DNA of 64,000 nucleotides from Aureobasidium sp. EXF-3400 (Eukaryota; Ascomycota; Dothideomycetes; Dothideales; Saccotheciaceae). A program made the translations under genes and the position numbers. The stretch spans positions 124,001 to 188,000 of the forward strand of contig SWBL01000018.1 in the NCBI GenBank assembly GCA_024195585.1, read 5' to 3'. How positions within the stretch are numbered: the first letter of the stretch is position 1; every line of letters begins with the position of its first letter. Below the pieces are notes generated by a model, which did no database searches, was not told the origin of the DNA, and saw only the letters and a program-made list of their open reading frames with translations. Shown piece after piece: positions 42,793 through 53,338 of the stretch.

Positions 42793-44584
42793 ATGTTACA
42801 ACAAGAACTCTGCAAGCATCTGCGCTTGGCTGGTCTGTTGATTGCCGCTGTGGCTGGTCTCCTCACGGCATTGTTAGCGGTCCACCAGCTTGTGCTTCCC
42901 GTTGTCGGCTGGATCTTCCCTTCCCTGGAATCAACATTCTTTGATCTTGCCGTCTATGGTGGTTACCCACAGAGGACTTATGTCTCGCACAACTTGACCT
43001 CACCAGACCTACAACAAGTACGATGGGACGACAGATGCGACAATGGCTTCATCTATATCTCTCCCCAGGGCAAATCAGTCGAACATCCTGGCCCTATGAT
43101 CCTCGATGCAAGAGGAAACCTTGTATGGCAGACAGATCGGTATGGACAGGCCATGAACTTGAAGGTCCAGGAGTACAAGGGCGAGAAATACCTTACCTTC
43201 TGGGCTGGTCTCAGAGGATCGAGCTATGGCTATGGAGACTACTATATGGTGGGTATGCTCAACTGCTGGTCACTGCCACTCAAAGCTAACAATTCCGCAG
43301 CTCGACTCCTCGTACCAAGAACGATATCAAGTCTCTGCCGTCGGCGAGGGCCTCAAAGGCGACCTCCACGAATTCACCCTAACGAAAGACGGCACGGCGC
43401 TCATCACCGTCTACAATGTAACACAAACCGACATGACTGCAATGCGAAGGCCGGTGGATGGCTGGGTCAACAACAACTTATTCCAAGAGATTGATGTCGA
43501 GACTGGCAAACTGTTATTCGAGTGGAACGCGCTGGACCACTTCTCTATAATGGATTCGTTCTACACGCATCCGCTGGCCGGATACCGGGAGTCGATTCCG
43601 TTTGATTGGTTCCATATCAACAGTGTTGAGAAGGACGACCATGGCGACTACCTCATATCTTCTCGTCACCTCCACGCCCTTATCAAGGTCAACGGCACCA
43701 CTGGCGACGTCGTCTGGGTACTTGGAGGAAAGCAGAACAGCTTCAGAGACATTTCGGCCGGCGAAGCAACGAGTTTCAGCTGGCAACACGATGGTCGCTG
43801 GCTGGACCAAGACCAAGGTACTCTGACCCTATTCGATAACAGCGATGCTGGCCCTCTTCATCTCGATGCCTCGTACTCTACCGCTCGTATGATCCAGATC
43901 AACACAACGGACAACACAGCAAAACTCCTACACAAATACATCTCTGACCGGCACACTCGTGCTGCCTCACAAGGCTCAGTACAGGTCCTGTCATCTACAA
44001 ACACCGTTTTCGTTGGCTGGGGCCATTCGCCGGTCTTTTCGGAATTCGACGTTGATGGCACATTGCTCTGTGAAGCTCACTACGGCGCGCAATACATCTC
44101 ACACTATGGTCGTGTAACATCGTACCGCTCGCTCAAGGCTGATTGGGTGGGCGTGCCCCTTGAACCTCCGAGTGCAAAAATTCAGGCTGGAAGGCTGTAC
44201 GCATCTTGGAACGGTGCTACAGAAGTTGCGACATGGACGTTACAATCCACCGACTCCTGGACAAATTCCGAATTCACCGACGTCGACGTGGTTGACAAGG
44301 TAGCCTTTGAAACCTCATTCCTACTACCTGAGAGTGACTCGGGCACATTATACCGTGTTGTTGCTTCCGATGACGAGGGCAACGTTCTCGGATCCTCTGA
44401 GGTTGCGACCGAAGATACGACGACAACAGCACAGAGCGTATGGAGTATTTTGCTTCCACTCGGAGGTATCTTCGGTGTGATAATCGGCTTCGAGGCTGTG
44501 AGACGCTTCCGTAAAGGAGAGCGTGTCTTGCCCAAGTGGAAGAGAGGGACGAGCAACTACTCGCACAAGTACACCCGCTTGTGA
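42793..44584 (+). CDS. Arylsulfotransferase-family (ASST) membrane protein
   Basis: Two exons (42793-43248, 43301-44584; 52-nt intron) give 579 residues. A hydrophobic N-terminal segment (about 12-35) acts as a signal anchor and a second membrane helix lies at about 531-552, leaving a large luminal or extracellular domain and a short basic cytosolic tail. The body matches the fungal ASST family (Arylsulfotran_2): PGPMILDARGNLVWQTD, KVQEYKGEKYLTFWAG, GLKGDLHEFTLTKDGTALIT, FQEIDVETGKLLFEWNALDH and VVWVLGGKQNSF. Bacterial ASSTs transfer sulfate between phenols. The fungal proteins keep the beta-propeller-like fold but have no proven activity that I know of. N-glycosylation sequons are frequent. 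Confidence 0.9.
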
Positions 44585-45875
44585 TCCAGAGCTTCCTATT
44601 GGTTTTTCGGCATCCTAACATTCTTGTAAATATTTCTTTTGGCCATAGTCCTTTGGGTAAAGGGGCTTTCTTGGACCTGTAAATACATTTACCCGATTCT
44701 ACACACTCTCTTCTTGTCTCTGTCTTCTTCTGGGTTCTCTGTGATTTGCTGCTTCTCATACAGACTGTTGCTGTGATTGTTATCTGTGTTTGATGCCTTC
44801 GTGGTCATTGCGTATCAGAGTTATCGACTCGCGGTGCGAAAAGAGTGCAACTAGTCATGAATGTTTATTAGTCGACGTCTCGTTTAATTAAAGCCCATTG
44901 GTCCGTCCCGATATTGAACTTCGAGCAACCGGAACCACACATTGCACATCGTGTCTCTTCTGTAACTACTCAGATGCTATCTGCGTTACTCCATGGCTAG
45001 CAAAGGGTCTGAGTGGTGTGATTACTTGTTTTGGATATTCCGATATACGAGTATGATTAGCGATGACCCTCTAGAGCCGAGTCTCTATGGTTCTGCCGAA
45101 CAGACCAACAACCACAATCTCGTGTAGAAATCGTAACAGAGACTGACATGTTTCCTGGCCCCCTTCACCAGTCCGACTGCTGGATAATGGTGTCGTTGTC
45201 AAGATCAGAAGATAGAAGGCAGGGTGCTGGCAGCAGCAAGATCCTCGGAGATAGCTTAACACCGATCCGAGGTCTTGCAATCCCCGTTGGCCAGCCGCAC
45301 ATCATCTCTCGTCATCTCGTTTGCTTTTAGCCAAAAAACGGGCGTCATACAGGGGTTCTCGAATATGGTTGCATGCATGATGTGCCGATTTATCGACAAG
45401 GATCCGAAGATTGGGGGCATCGATGTAGAGATGCGTTAATCTAGGTACCCGTCGAAGGATTCATCTGCCTTGACTGCCGGTAACGATTATTGATTTGGGT
45501 CTGCCATGCTCAAGCAGAGTACGTGAACCTCAAGCCTGAAGCCTTTGCGACTTTGATGTTTGGTTCTCTTTGATGCTCGACAAGCAGGAACGAGAAACAA
45601 GGACGGTTAAGCAGATCTTCATACTTCACTAATGCAAACGAGGATGAGCAGTCTAAAACAACGTTTTCAATATAAAGAGCATCACTCGTACGAGTGCTTG
45701 CAACAACGTGAAAGATGAGGCCTGAGGGAATCTAGACTCTCTGAGAACCCTTGCCTTACCGAGTATGCCGTCAACGCAGCAACGAGGCAGCGAACATATA
45801 AAGGGTCTCAACTCTATCCAACTTCTGCGTCAAAGAAAACCATCTGTATTCACCATTGTATACTAAAGATTCAAA
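44585..45875. other. Intergenic region, no supported gene
   Basis: About 1.3 kb between two plus-strand genes. Nothing beyond short chance frames is visible. The TATAAA-like word at 45671 and the A/T-rich leader (45840-45875) probably belong to the promoter of the next gene. Confidence 0.35.
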
Positions 45876-46598
45876 ATGAAGCCTTCTCAAGTCTTGCTTG
45901 CTGTTGCTGCTGCTGGCGTTAACCTCGCCTCTGCCGCTACACCTCCAGGCTCAACTCCTCAAGTTGCCAACACCTTGGGCATTCAATTCGGCAAGAACAA
46001 TGTGCAGCCTGGCGAGCTGATCGACCAACTTGGTAAGCTCCTTCCTACCATGACCTTGTTAGACAGCAGAAATTAACGTCCTTGCATAGTCGCCGATGCA
46101 GGCCAACCCACCCTCTACGCCCCAAGCCCCAAACTCAACAACCGCAACCTGGCAAAACACAGGTCCCCCCAAATCGACAAGACCTACATTGTCACCATGG
46201 TAGACTTGAACCTTCCCTTCTTCGCCTTGCCCAACACCACCGACTTTGCCTCTTTGGTGCCCGGCATCGGCCCCAACCGCACAACCCGCCTGCACTGGTT
46301 CGAATACAATGTTCACGCCATTCCTCCCTTCCTCACGCTTCAGAACTTCTCGACTCCAATTGCAGATTACGAAGGTCCTCAACCCCCTCAAGGAGATGAA
46401 CCTCACAATTATGTCATTTATCTGTTTGAGCAGCCAGAGGGCTATAAGCCTGATTTGAGTGCTCAGGCCACTTATGCTAATTTCAGTTACCTGGGCAGAA
46501 TGAACTATTCCATCAAGGCGTTGGAGGACCAGATTGGTGCTCCTATTGCTGCTAACTACTTTTTGGTTGAGAATGAGAACAACACCAAAAGTTCTTAA
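45876..46598 (+). CDS. Secreted PEBP-like (phosphatidylethanolamine-binding) protein
   Basis: Two exons (45876-46032, 46090-46598; 57-nt intron) give 221 residues. A clear signal peptide (MKPSQVLLAVAAAGVNLASA) is followed by a PEBP fold: QPTLYAPSPKL, KTYIVTMVDLNLPFF at the strand that normally carries DPDAP, TRLHWFEYNVHAI, and PHNYVIYLFEQPEGY near the ligand pocket. The two usual signatures are altered: the DPDxP motif reads DLNLP and the GxHRY motif reads EPHNY. Fungal relatives include the carboxypeptidase Y inhibitor Tfs1, but the signal peptide and glycosylation sequons mark this one as secreted or vacuolar. Ligand and target are unknown. Confidence 0.85.
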
Positions 46599-47179
46599 TT
46601 GGGCGAGCAAGAAAAAGAGGAACGTCTGTCGATGGACTTGATGGGTTGATATAGAGTAGAATATGCCAGATATGAAATCACTTTTGATATTTGTTGAATT
46701 TGAATTGGTGAATGTTCAAGGCTTGGTGGGAATCTCGTGCTTGGGGACATCGGAAAGTGGAGGATGTATGATCAGGCATGCATTTCGTGTTTGATCTCTC
46801 TAGAATTTTGTTTACTGCTGTACTAGGTGCGCGGTGTTGCGCTTTTCAGTCGTCGGAGCCTTTGATGGAGGCTTGTGTGGACGAAGTAATTTAGCAAACT
46901 CACCAGCGGAGGGGATGTCACGCTATGGCGGTTCTATGAGTAGAGATCATGAGGAGCGCTTGTAGGAAGTGCTTCGACGATGGCTATGGTGGGAGCAAGC
47001 TTTGTTTTAGCCTGGTGCCGACCTTGTAAACCATGCAGCTGCCGAGCGGGCTCTGCGCAGAACGTCTATCAAGACTTTGAAAAGTTGTTGCCGAGTCAAG
47101 CAAGGCTGTGTGTGCTGGGGTGACCAGGCGTAATCTAGGTGGTGTGTCTTTGAACGAGGCTGACATCCTGTCACGAGGT
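46599..47179. other. Convergent intergenic region (PEBP / SAP18)
   Basis: 3' flanks of two convergent genes. No supported gene. Antisense frames across the PEBP and SAP18 genes are shadows. Confidence 0.4.
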
Positions 47180-47932
47180 TCAATAAGGCCTGTTTCTTCC
47201 TCCTCCACGTTCACGCTCACGTTCGCCACCTCTACCCGAGCGGGCGTATTCAGGTACTCTCTCGCCTCGTCTCCACTCGCCATGGGGAACGCCTTGTGGG
47301 CCGAAAGCTCTATCTCCAGCAAATTGACCTCTTCCTGACCTAGGTGGGCGGCCGTTCTCACCGCGTGGTGGTGGACCTCCTCGACCAGAAGTACCTCTGA
47401 TGGCGGGTGTAGCAGGGGGCAAAGGAGCGACAGAGCCGTCAGCCAAGGGAGGGAAGATAGCGCATGAAATGTAGTCGCCGATGACGAAGCGGGCGTCTGC
47501 CAGAGTCTTTTGCGCGTCGCCATCCATGCGTCCAAGACCAGCGGGATCGTTCTCTTGGTCGTAGTCATTGCCCTGTCCTAGAACCACACTGCCCAGCTCT
47601 TTTGATAACCATCGTCCTGGCGCATCCGAGCCACCTGACGGGGGAACACTGCGAGTATCTGGGAAGACTAGGCGGTAGCCAATGCGAGTGCCGACAGATG
47701 GTGAGGGGAGCAGATTCGGTAGGGCAGAAGTGAGAAGAGTGGTCAATTCGGCAAGAGTGCACGAGGGCCAGGTGTAGATTTGCAGACTCGACTGTTGCAA
47801 CCAAGATGGCGGCGGCACTGTCGAGAATTCGTTGGGTGAGTGGAAGCCATTGGATCGGTAGTACAGTCGCAGGAGGAAGGGTGTCGTCGTCTGTCTGTCT
47901 ATCTTCTGGTCTGGGGTAGGTTGGAGCGCCAT
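47180..47932 (-). CDS. sap18: SAP18-like protein (Sin3-associated polypeptide, 18 kDa family)
   Basis: From the ATG at 47932 the protein has 250 residues. The ubiquitin-like SAP18 fold occupies about 15-150: TPFLLRLYYRSNGFHSPNEF, then LQIYTWPSCTLAELTTLL, and GTRIGYRLVFPDTR. The usual family core is interrupted by a glycine- and acid-rich insert. The C-terminal third is Pro/Arg/Gly-rich with RGG-like repeats (GRGGPPPRGE..., SGRGG), as in RNA-binding tails. In animals SAP18 works in the Sin3 deacetylase complex and the ASAP splicing complex. Fungal function is inferred. The frame is open to an ATG at 48052, which would add 40 residues of no obvious character, so the start is uncertain. Confidence 0.87.
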   Translation of the reverse strand: MALQPTPDQKIDRQTTTPFLLRLYYRSNGFHSPNEFSTVPPPSWLQQSSLQIYTWPSCTLAELTTLLTSALPNLLPSPSVGTRIGYRLVFPDTRSVPPSGGSDAPGRWLSKELGSVVLGQGNDYDQENDPAGLGRMDGDAQKTLADARFVIGDYISCAIFPPLADGSVAPLPPATPAIRGTSGRGGPPPRGENGRPPRSGRGQFAGDRAFGPQGVPHGEWRRGERVPEYARSGRGGERERERGGGRNRPY

Positions 47933-48629
47933 TGTTATGAGACGGGCGATGGTGCGATGATGAAGTAGCTCTTCGGTTTCGCGCATGCAATTGACTGGAG
48001 CTCCAAAGTTGCGCCTGTTCCTTTGTCTTGGCAACATCATCGCGACTTTCACTTTTGCTCCGCTCCGCTGCCTCGCTGCCCTCCGCTCACATGCACTTTC
48101 ACTTGCCTGGATTAAGGACCAAGCCTAACTTATCACTGGCACTCGATACTTTATCCAATTGCAGGCAGCGTATGGTAGATTGTTGCTCTGCAGGAGGGTT
48201 CTTGCAAGTCATGATTTATAAAGATGAAGAAATAAGCAGTAGACCAACCACCAAGTTGCTAAAAAGCTACCTATGTTAATACGCTACAAGGACTTTGCCT
48301 GTACTGGAACATAATACTTGGCAGTCACAAGAAAGGCTACAATGCAACTATCGTTGTCTGCCGAGGCTGAATGTCTTATGCAGCGTGACGAGGATAAGAA
48401 GGAGAGGAGTATCGTATAATTGGTATGGCATCACTAGCGACTACAACGCTCAAGGAGAGAACCGGAGGGAGGAGAAGGGAAGAGATTTATACATTGGAAG
48501 AGCATATCTGAAAAGGAACTGCAAATTCAATATTTTGTGCAAGCTCCTGCTGTTCTTTGATCAGTGTAGATTGCATCTGAAATTTGGGACTGGCTGAACG
48601 GTCGAGTAGACAAAGGGACAGATCTTTGC
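47933..48629. other. Intergenic region between SAP18 and the NLR-like gene
   Basis: It holds the SAP18 promoter and the 3' flank of the large minus-strand gene. No other feature is supported. Confidence 0.4.
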
Positions 48630-51600
48630 CTATTCAATGGATATCGGGTTGAGATATGTGGCGCCATCGACTTGAGTCAAGTGGGAAGTACACACGATGT
48701 TCCTCTCGCGGAATAGCTGTTCACATGCGGCAAGCTTCTCTTGGTCAGAACAGGAGTTCAACGCACGGAAAGCATCGTTATCGACGGAAGATCGCATGTG
48801 TACGTCTGCGCCATGATCGAGCAAAAGTCGTACGATGTTCAGTTCGCCTTGTTGAAGAGCCACATGAAGAGGCAGGTAGTCTGTATTTGTATACCTGTTT
48901 TTTTTACTTCGGTTCGGATCGGCACCGTGCTCCAGCAATGTCCGTGTGATAGTCTCGAATCCGAACAACGAAGCGGCGAAAAGAGGGCATCCCTTGTTGA
49001 CGTCTGCGCCATGCTCAAGAAGAATGGATACAATTGTCTGCTGGTCCGTATACGACGCGCTATAGAGTGCAGTACTTTTTGCTTCAGCAGAGCCGTGCAA
49101 TGCGTCAACGTCTGCGCCTTTCTCAAGCAACAAACGCACCAAAGCCTCTTGTCCACGCCGAGAAGCAGCTCCAAGTACAGTGTCACCTCCGAGGGCCACC
49201 GCATTGACATCTGCGCCAAGCTCAATCAATGTAAGTGCGAGAGCTTCATTGCCAGAAATTGAGGCTTGGTACAATACCCGAGTAAGGCGATGAGGATCAT
49301 CTTTACTAACGAAGCCAAATTCGAGAAAAAGTTCGAGCATTCTCTGGTCTTCGTTCTGGAAAGCTATTTCGAAAAGATCTTCGGAGAATTTTGTTTCGAG
49401 GATTGGCAATGCTAGAAGTGAATGATTCTCTAAGAGCAGCCTCATAATCGCAATCTCGCGTTTCTGTGTAACCCGCCCAAGTAGACGACGAGGAATGCCT
49501 CTCTTTGCAGCAGGCACGGCGCCATGATATATCAGCATGGAAACAGCAGGCGTGTTGAGCTGGTCTATAGCAGCATGAAGAGCATGCGTGTACTGTTTAC
49601 AACTCTTTGTGTGATCAGCACCGTAATGGAGCAGTTGTTCCAACATCTGTTCGTTGCCGACGACTGCGGCTGCGATGATGGGGAAGTCGTATCGTCCACC
49701 CTTACTGTTTATTGATTGACTTCGATGGACCTCGATTTGGAAGAGATGCAAGAGGTTCATCTCTATGAGAATATACAGAAGATTCACCCCTGAACTATCG
49801 CAACAAGTCTTAGAGTTCTCGGCAGAGTCGCGCAAGAAGATCCAATCTGATAGCGGGAATTGTTCGAGAAATTCATCTTGCGACTTTCCAAGACTAGCTG
49901 CAGACTCAGCATGCTTGAAAACATAGCGGATCGAATATTCCAAGAACGGAAATTTAAGTTCGATTCCGCTCGAATTTCTTTTGATATCGTCCTTTGGGAT
50001 GCTGAGCAAATAACGTTGACATGATTCCTTGAGGAAATCGTGTACAAGACCCGCCGAGGCAAGACCTATGTCTGCCTGAAGTGTCAAACCACACTCCTTG
50101 AGGAGGAAATCTTTCACAGATTCATGAATGAATTGTATGGTTGGAGATTTGCTCCTCGTTGGTTCGGCGAGGCCCTTGGACGAACTCAGAATGAACCTGT
50201 TGATATCTGCTCTTGTAACATCCTCGGGGTCCCATGCTGTGACGGGAGCTGAACTCGATGTAGATAAAATGGCAAAGTAGAGTTCTTCAGGGCTCATTGG
50301 TCGATCCGCGTACAGGATCCATCTCAAACAGGCCTTCAGGTTCTCCATATGCTCGGCATCTCTCTTCAAAATATCCTCGAGTAACTCATCAAGGCCTTTT
50401 GGGATGTCCTTAAGACATTCGCTAAGAGCGTGCACTCGACCGTGATCGTAGGCCTGTTGGAGTATCGGTACGACAAGTACCACCCACAGAAAAACACCGT
50501 GTGCTTTTTCGTGCAATTCAGACTTGATGTGTTCGGCACGTTTACTACGTCCAACCTTAAGTTTCGAGTTGATATATCTTGTGATATCCTCCGAATGGCC
50601 TTGTTGATGTTCGAGAATCAGCTCGACACATTTGTCGATTGTGATATGCGGATAGTGTCGACTGGAAAAGCACACAAAAAATCGTGTTTTCTCTGTGGTT
50701 GCACAATCTCCCAGTGCCTCAAAGAAGCGGACCATCTCTCGCACTCGGTCTTCGTTGTTCTCACACTCATCAAGTGCGTCAATGAAACAAGTCAGACGTT
50801 GATTTTCGAGGTTCCTGATAGCACGATGGAAAAGCAATTGTAGGGTCTCGACCGTCCATGATTCGGGAGATACAGCCTGCAAATTGACTGCTTCTCTTGT
50901 GTCAAGGACCTTCTGGAGCCGAGGAACATCGCTGAGCAGTTGAAATAAGAGTGATCGGTACATTCCAATGGTGGACTTTTCCAGAGATTCACCTCTCGCG
51001 TTAAAGAAATAGGAAATCACTACTGGGCCTCCTACATTCTTTTTCGCATTGGTGTAAGCAAACTTCATGATTGTCGATTTGCCTGCGCCAGGCTTTCCTT
51101 TGATCCATAAAAAACCATGATGCTCAGGAGCCTTATCCTCGCTTTGCCAATTCCTGTACTCTGATTTGCTTAACAACCACTCACACGTAGCAGCGTGAGC
51201 ATCCTTGATAGTAGCATGACGTGCGTCGAGCTGTTCGAAAGCCAGAGCGTCTAATCTGACTTTTCGTGCATGAGTGTCCGCGGGCGCCGGAGGAGGCTGG
51301 GAGCCAGTGCTAGTGTGGTCTGTCATGGGCAGGACTGATGTCATGGCATTCTGCCTTTCCGAACGCGGCGTGCGGTGAGCTCTATCCGAAGGGTTGAAGT
51401 CGTCTTCAGAATTGCGCGAGAGCCGCCGTTTCCTAGAAGGGCCCCCTCCCGAAGTTGTTTTGTGCTGTCTGGAAGTCCAATGATCTAGAAATGCCTTTGT
51501 AGCCGAGGCCGCTGTTGCTGCTGCATAGTCTTGCCACAACTTGTTCTTATGGCTGTCGGCATAATCGCAAATTCCTTTGATCACGATACAAGGCAGGTTG

Positions 51601-52484
51601 TCCCACACACCAGCTCCTTCCATCTCGAAAGCGATAATGTTGTTCTTCCTAGCGATGAAATCACGGTGTTCGCCAGACTTCATGACGGTAGTTGCAGAGC
51701 AAATTGTACCTATGTGTACGAAGGGCGTTGGGTCTCCTGATGCAAAACGCATTTGTCGAGCTGGGCTATCTAGGACGCTGACAGCACATCCAAGCGCATC
51801 GCAACTCGATTCTAGGGCCTCGCAACATGAAGCATCGCTAACAGACGGAGACGAAACACAGGGACAAACTTGCGAGGCGGTCTCTCTGCGGTGTATGTGT
51901 CGGTACGAGGCGGGGAACAGCCTGTCGTGCTCCGCACCTGGATATCTTGCTGTATGTCTCTTCTCTTGCAATCTGACAAGATTCTGCAGTATTGTTTCCT
52001 CCAAATCGTCGCGGATGAGTGGGACTTCAAATTTGCTGAGAAGCCCTCGAATCTCGGTATTTGGCCTACCGAGTGTGTCTTTGAGGCCGCTTTTTCTTTC
52101 GAAACGATCCGGATACTGTCTGCCAAAATCGAACTCGACGACTGAGTTGGAGATAATGACATCTCCAAGGATAAGTGGTCTGTCAAGAGGGGCGGCACCA
52201 CAGATACCGACAACAAGGGCAAGTCTGATTCCTCTGAAGCTCAGTCGGAGGCCGCTTGCTACACTGGCTGCACTAGATTTACCCATGTCAGGCATATGAG
52301 CTAGGACGACATCATGGCGGCCGATCCGCCCAGTCGAGTAGGTATTTGTATCCCCCTCTTGCTTGCCATATTGGCTGCCGTCCTTATCGTACCGCTGGTC
52401 GAACAAGTCCAGAACAGCGGCAGCTTCCAGAGGCAGAGCACATATAATGGCGATTTCGAAGTCGTCTCGCGATTCTGGACACAT
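48630..52484 (-). CDS. NLR-like protein: nucleoside phosphorylase-fold domain, NACHT, ankyrin repeats
   Basis: Single uninterrupted exon, 1284 residues. Domain 1 (about 8-340) is a PNP/UDP-phosphorylase fold. It starts IAIICALPLEAAAV (E20), has VGICGAAP (92-99) and GDVIIS, and keeps the expected catalytic acids E289 in FEMEGAG and D307 in GICDYADSHKN. A disordered basic linker (about 340-410) leads to the family junction LDARHATIKDAHAATCEWLL. The NACHT domain follows: Walker A GKPGAGKST at 463-471, Walker B CFIDALDECE at 566-575, then a winged-helix-like region (about 690-800). Ankyrin repeats fill about 930-1245 (for example LLLEHGADVN). Fungal proteins of this build act as NLR-type sensors in allorecognition and programmed cell death. 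PNP-fold effectors cleave nucleotides. Role here is inferred from architecture; the repeats are diverged, so recent concerted evolution is not evident. Confidence 0.93.
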   Translation of the reverse strand: MCPESRDDFEIAIICALPLEAAAVLDLFDQRYDKDGSQYGKQEGDTNTYSTGRIGRHDVVLAHMPDMGKSSAASVASGLRLSFRGIRLALVVGICGAAPLDRPLILGDVIISNSVVEFDFGRQYPDRFERKSGLKDTLGRPNTEIRGLLSKFEVPLIRDDLEETILQNLVRLQEKRHTARYPGAEHDRLFPASYRHIHRRETASQVCPCVSSPSVSDASCCEALESSCDALGCAVSVLDSPARQMRFASGDPTPFVHIGTICSATTVMKSGEHRDFIARKNNIIAFEMEGAGVWDNLPCIVIKGICDYADSHKNKLWQDYAAATAASATKAFLDHWTSRQHKTTSGGGPSRKRRLSRNSEDDFNPSDRAHRTPRSERQNAMTSVLPMTDHTSTGSQPPPAPADTHARKVRLDALAFEQLDARHATIKDAHAATCEWLLSKSEYRNWQSEDKAPEHHGFLWIKGKPGAGKSTIMKFAYTNAKKNVGGPVVISYFFNARGESLEKSTIGMYRSLLFQLLSDVPRLQKVLDTREAVNLQAVSPESWTVETLQLLFHRAIRNLENQRLTCFIDALDECENNEDRVREMVRFFEALGDCATTEKTRFFVCFSSRHYPHITIDKCVELILEHQQGHSEDITRYINSKLKVGRSKRAEHIKSELHEKAHGVFLWVVLVVPILQQAYDHGRVHALSECLKDIPKGLDELLEDILKRDAEHMENLKACLRWILYADRPMSPEELYFAILSTSSSAPVTAWDPEDVTRADINRFILSSSKGLAEPTRSKSPTIQFIHESVKDFLLKECGLTLQADIGLASAGLVHDFLKESCQRYLLSIPKDDIKRNSSGIELKFPFLEYSIRYVFKHAESAASLGKSQDEFLEQFPLSDWIFLRDSAENSKTCCDSSGVNLLYILIEMNLLHLFQIEVHRSQSINSKGGRYDFPIIAAAVVGNEQMLEQLLHYGADHTKSCKQYTHALHAAIDQLNTPAVSMLIYHGAVPAAKRGIPRRLLGRVTQKREIAIMRLLLENHSLLALPILETKFSEDLFEIAFQNEDQRMLELFLEFGFVSKDDPHRLTRVLYQASISGNEALALTLIELGADVNAVALGGDTVLGAASRRGQEALVRLLLEKGADVDALHGSAEAKSTALYSASYTDQQTIVSILLEHGADVNKGCPLFAASLFGFETITRTLLEHGADPNRSKKNRYTNTDYLPLHVALQQGELNIVRLLLDHGADVHMRSSVDNDAFRALNSCSDQEKLAACEQLFRERNIVCTSHLTQVDGATYLNPISIE

Positions 52485-53338
52485 CGTGATTGATTATACT
52501 GGACCGGAAGGCTGGAGTCGAATCTATCATCAAGACCGTGGTGTAAATGAACGCCTGGAGACCATGACTACGGGTCGATTGAGCGGAGATTCAGTATCAG
52601 CCTCGAGGGTCAATCACGCGCCGCTCAGCCTCTGGGCTTGCAGGCTGCATGATAATGACCGACGAATCACAATCGACTAAGTCAGCAAAGAGCGGCTTCG
52701 CGAACATCTTAGATGATAGCAAAATGGGCGGCAATGATGCCGGATGCTGACGAGCAGTTCGATGTTTCTATTCGCATGTCCTTGAGAGCAGTCAAAAAGG
52801 ACGATTAAACCATGACGATGTTTGTTTGTCGCTCGCCGCGGAGCCGCCGCTGGTGGAGCCTCCGAAGTTCAACCATGAGTGAGATCTCCCATCGCTCCTA
52901 CCATACGGAGTAGTCAGCCAATGCAAATAGTCCGGTCGTCCAAGACCAAGTCTTGGGGATTCATGGGACACGTCACTAGTAGCAGCATGGATTCTCGCAT
53001 TGAAAAAGGGGTTGAACGTCGTCTTTGTCATGTCCAAAGTCGCCCAAGCCTTGTCTCAACCACGCTTGCGATAGGCGTCAAGATTCGAAAGAGGTGAAAA
53101 GCCAATTCAACCAACAATCAATCAATTGCAGCGCCACTACGGAAGCAAATTCGAGACAATACCAAACACGTGGGAGCGAAGAGTCGTATTTATTCAGACA
53201 TTCAGCTACACAAGAAGCTGCGGACCCCGCGGGCGCCTACCTGTCGCGTCTTGACTACTTGCATTTCCTGAAACTCTTCAGCAGCCATTATATATCTCTA
53301 TATTCCCGCAGGCCGAGCAGACACCATTCATACAAATC
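52485..53338. promoter_or_regulatory. Divergent intergenic region (NLR-like gene / feruloyl esterase-like gene)
   Basis: The two flanking start codons are about 850 bp apart and face away from each other. A TATATA run at 53288-53301 lies about 40 bp before the esterase start. No other gene is supported. Confidence 0.4.

Noticed and set aside
46059..46610. 183-codon antisense ORF over the PEBP gene
   Set aside because: It is a shadow of the spliced PEBP-like gene, whose signal peptide and domain are clear.
51577..52299. 240-codon plus-strand ORF inside the NLR-like gene
   Set aside because: Antisense shadow of the PNP-domain coding sequence.
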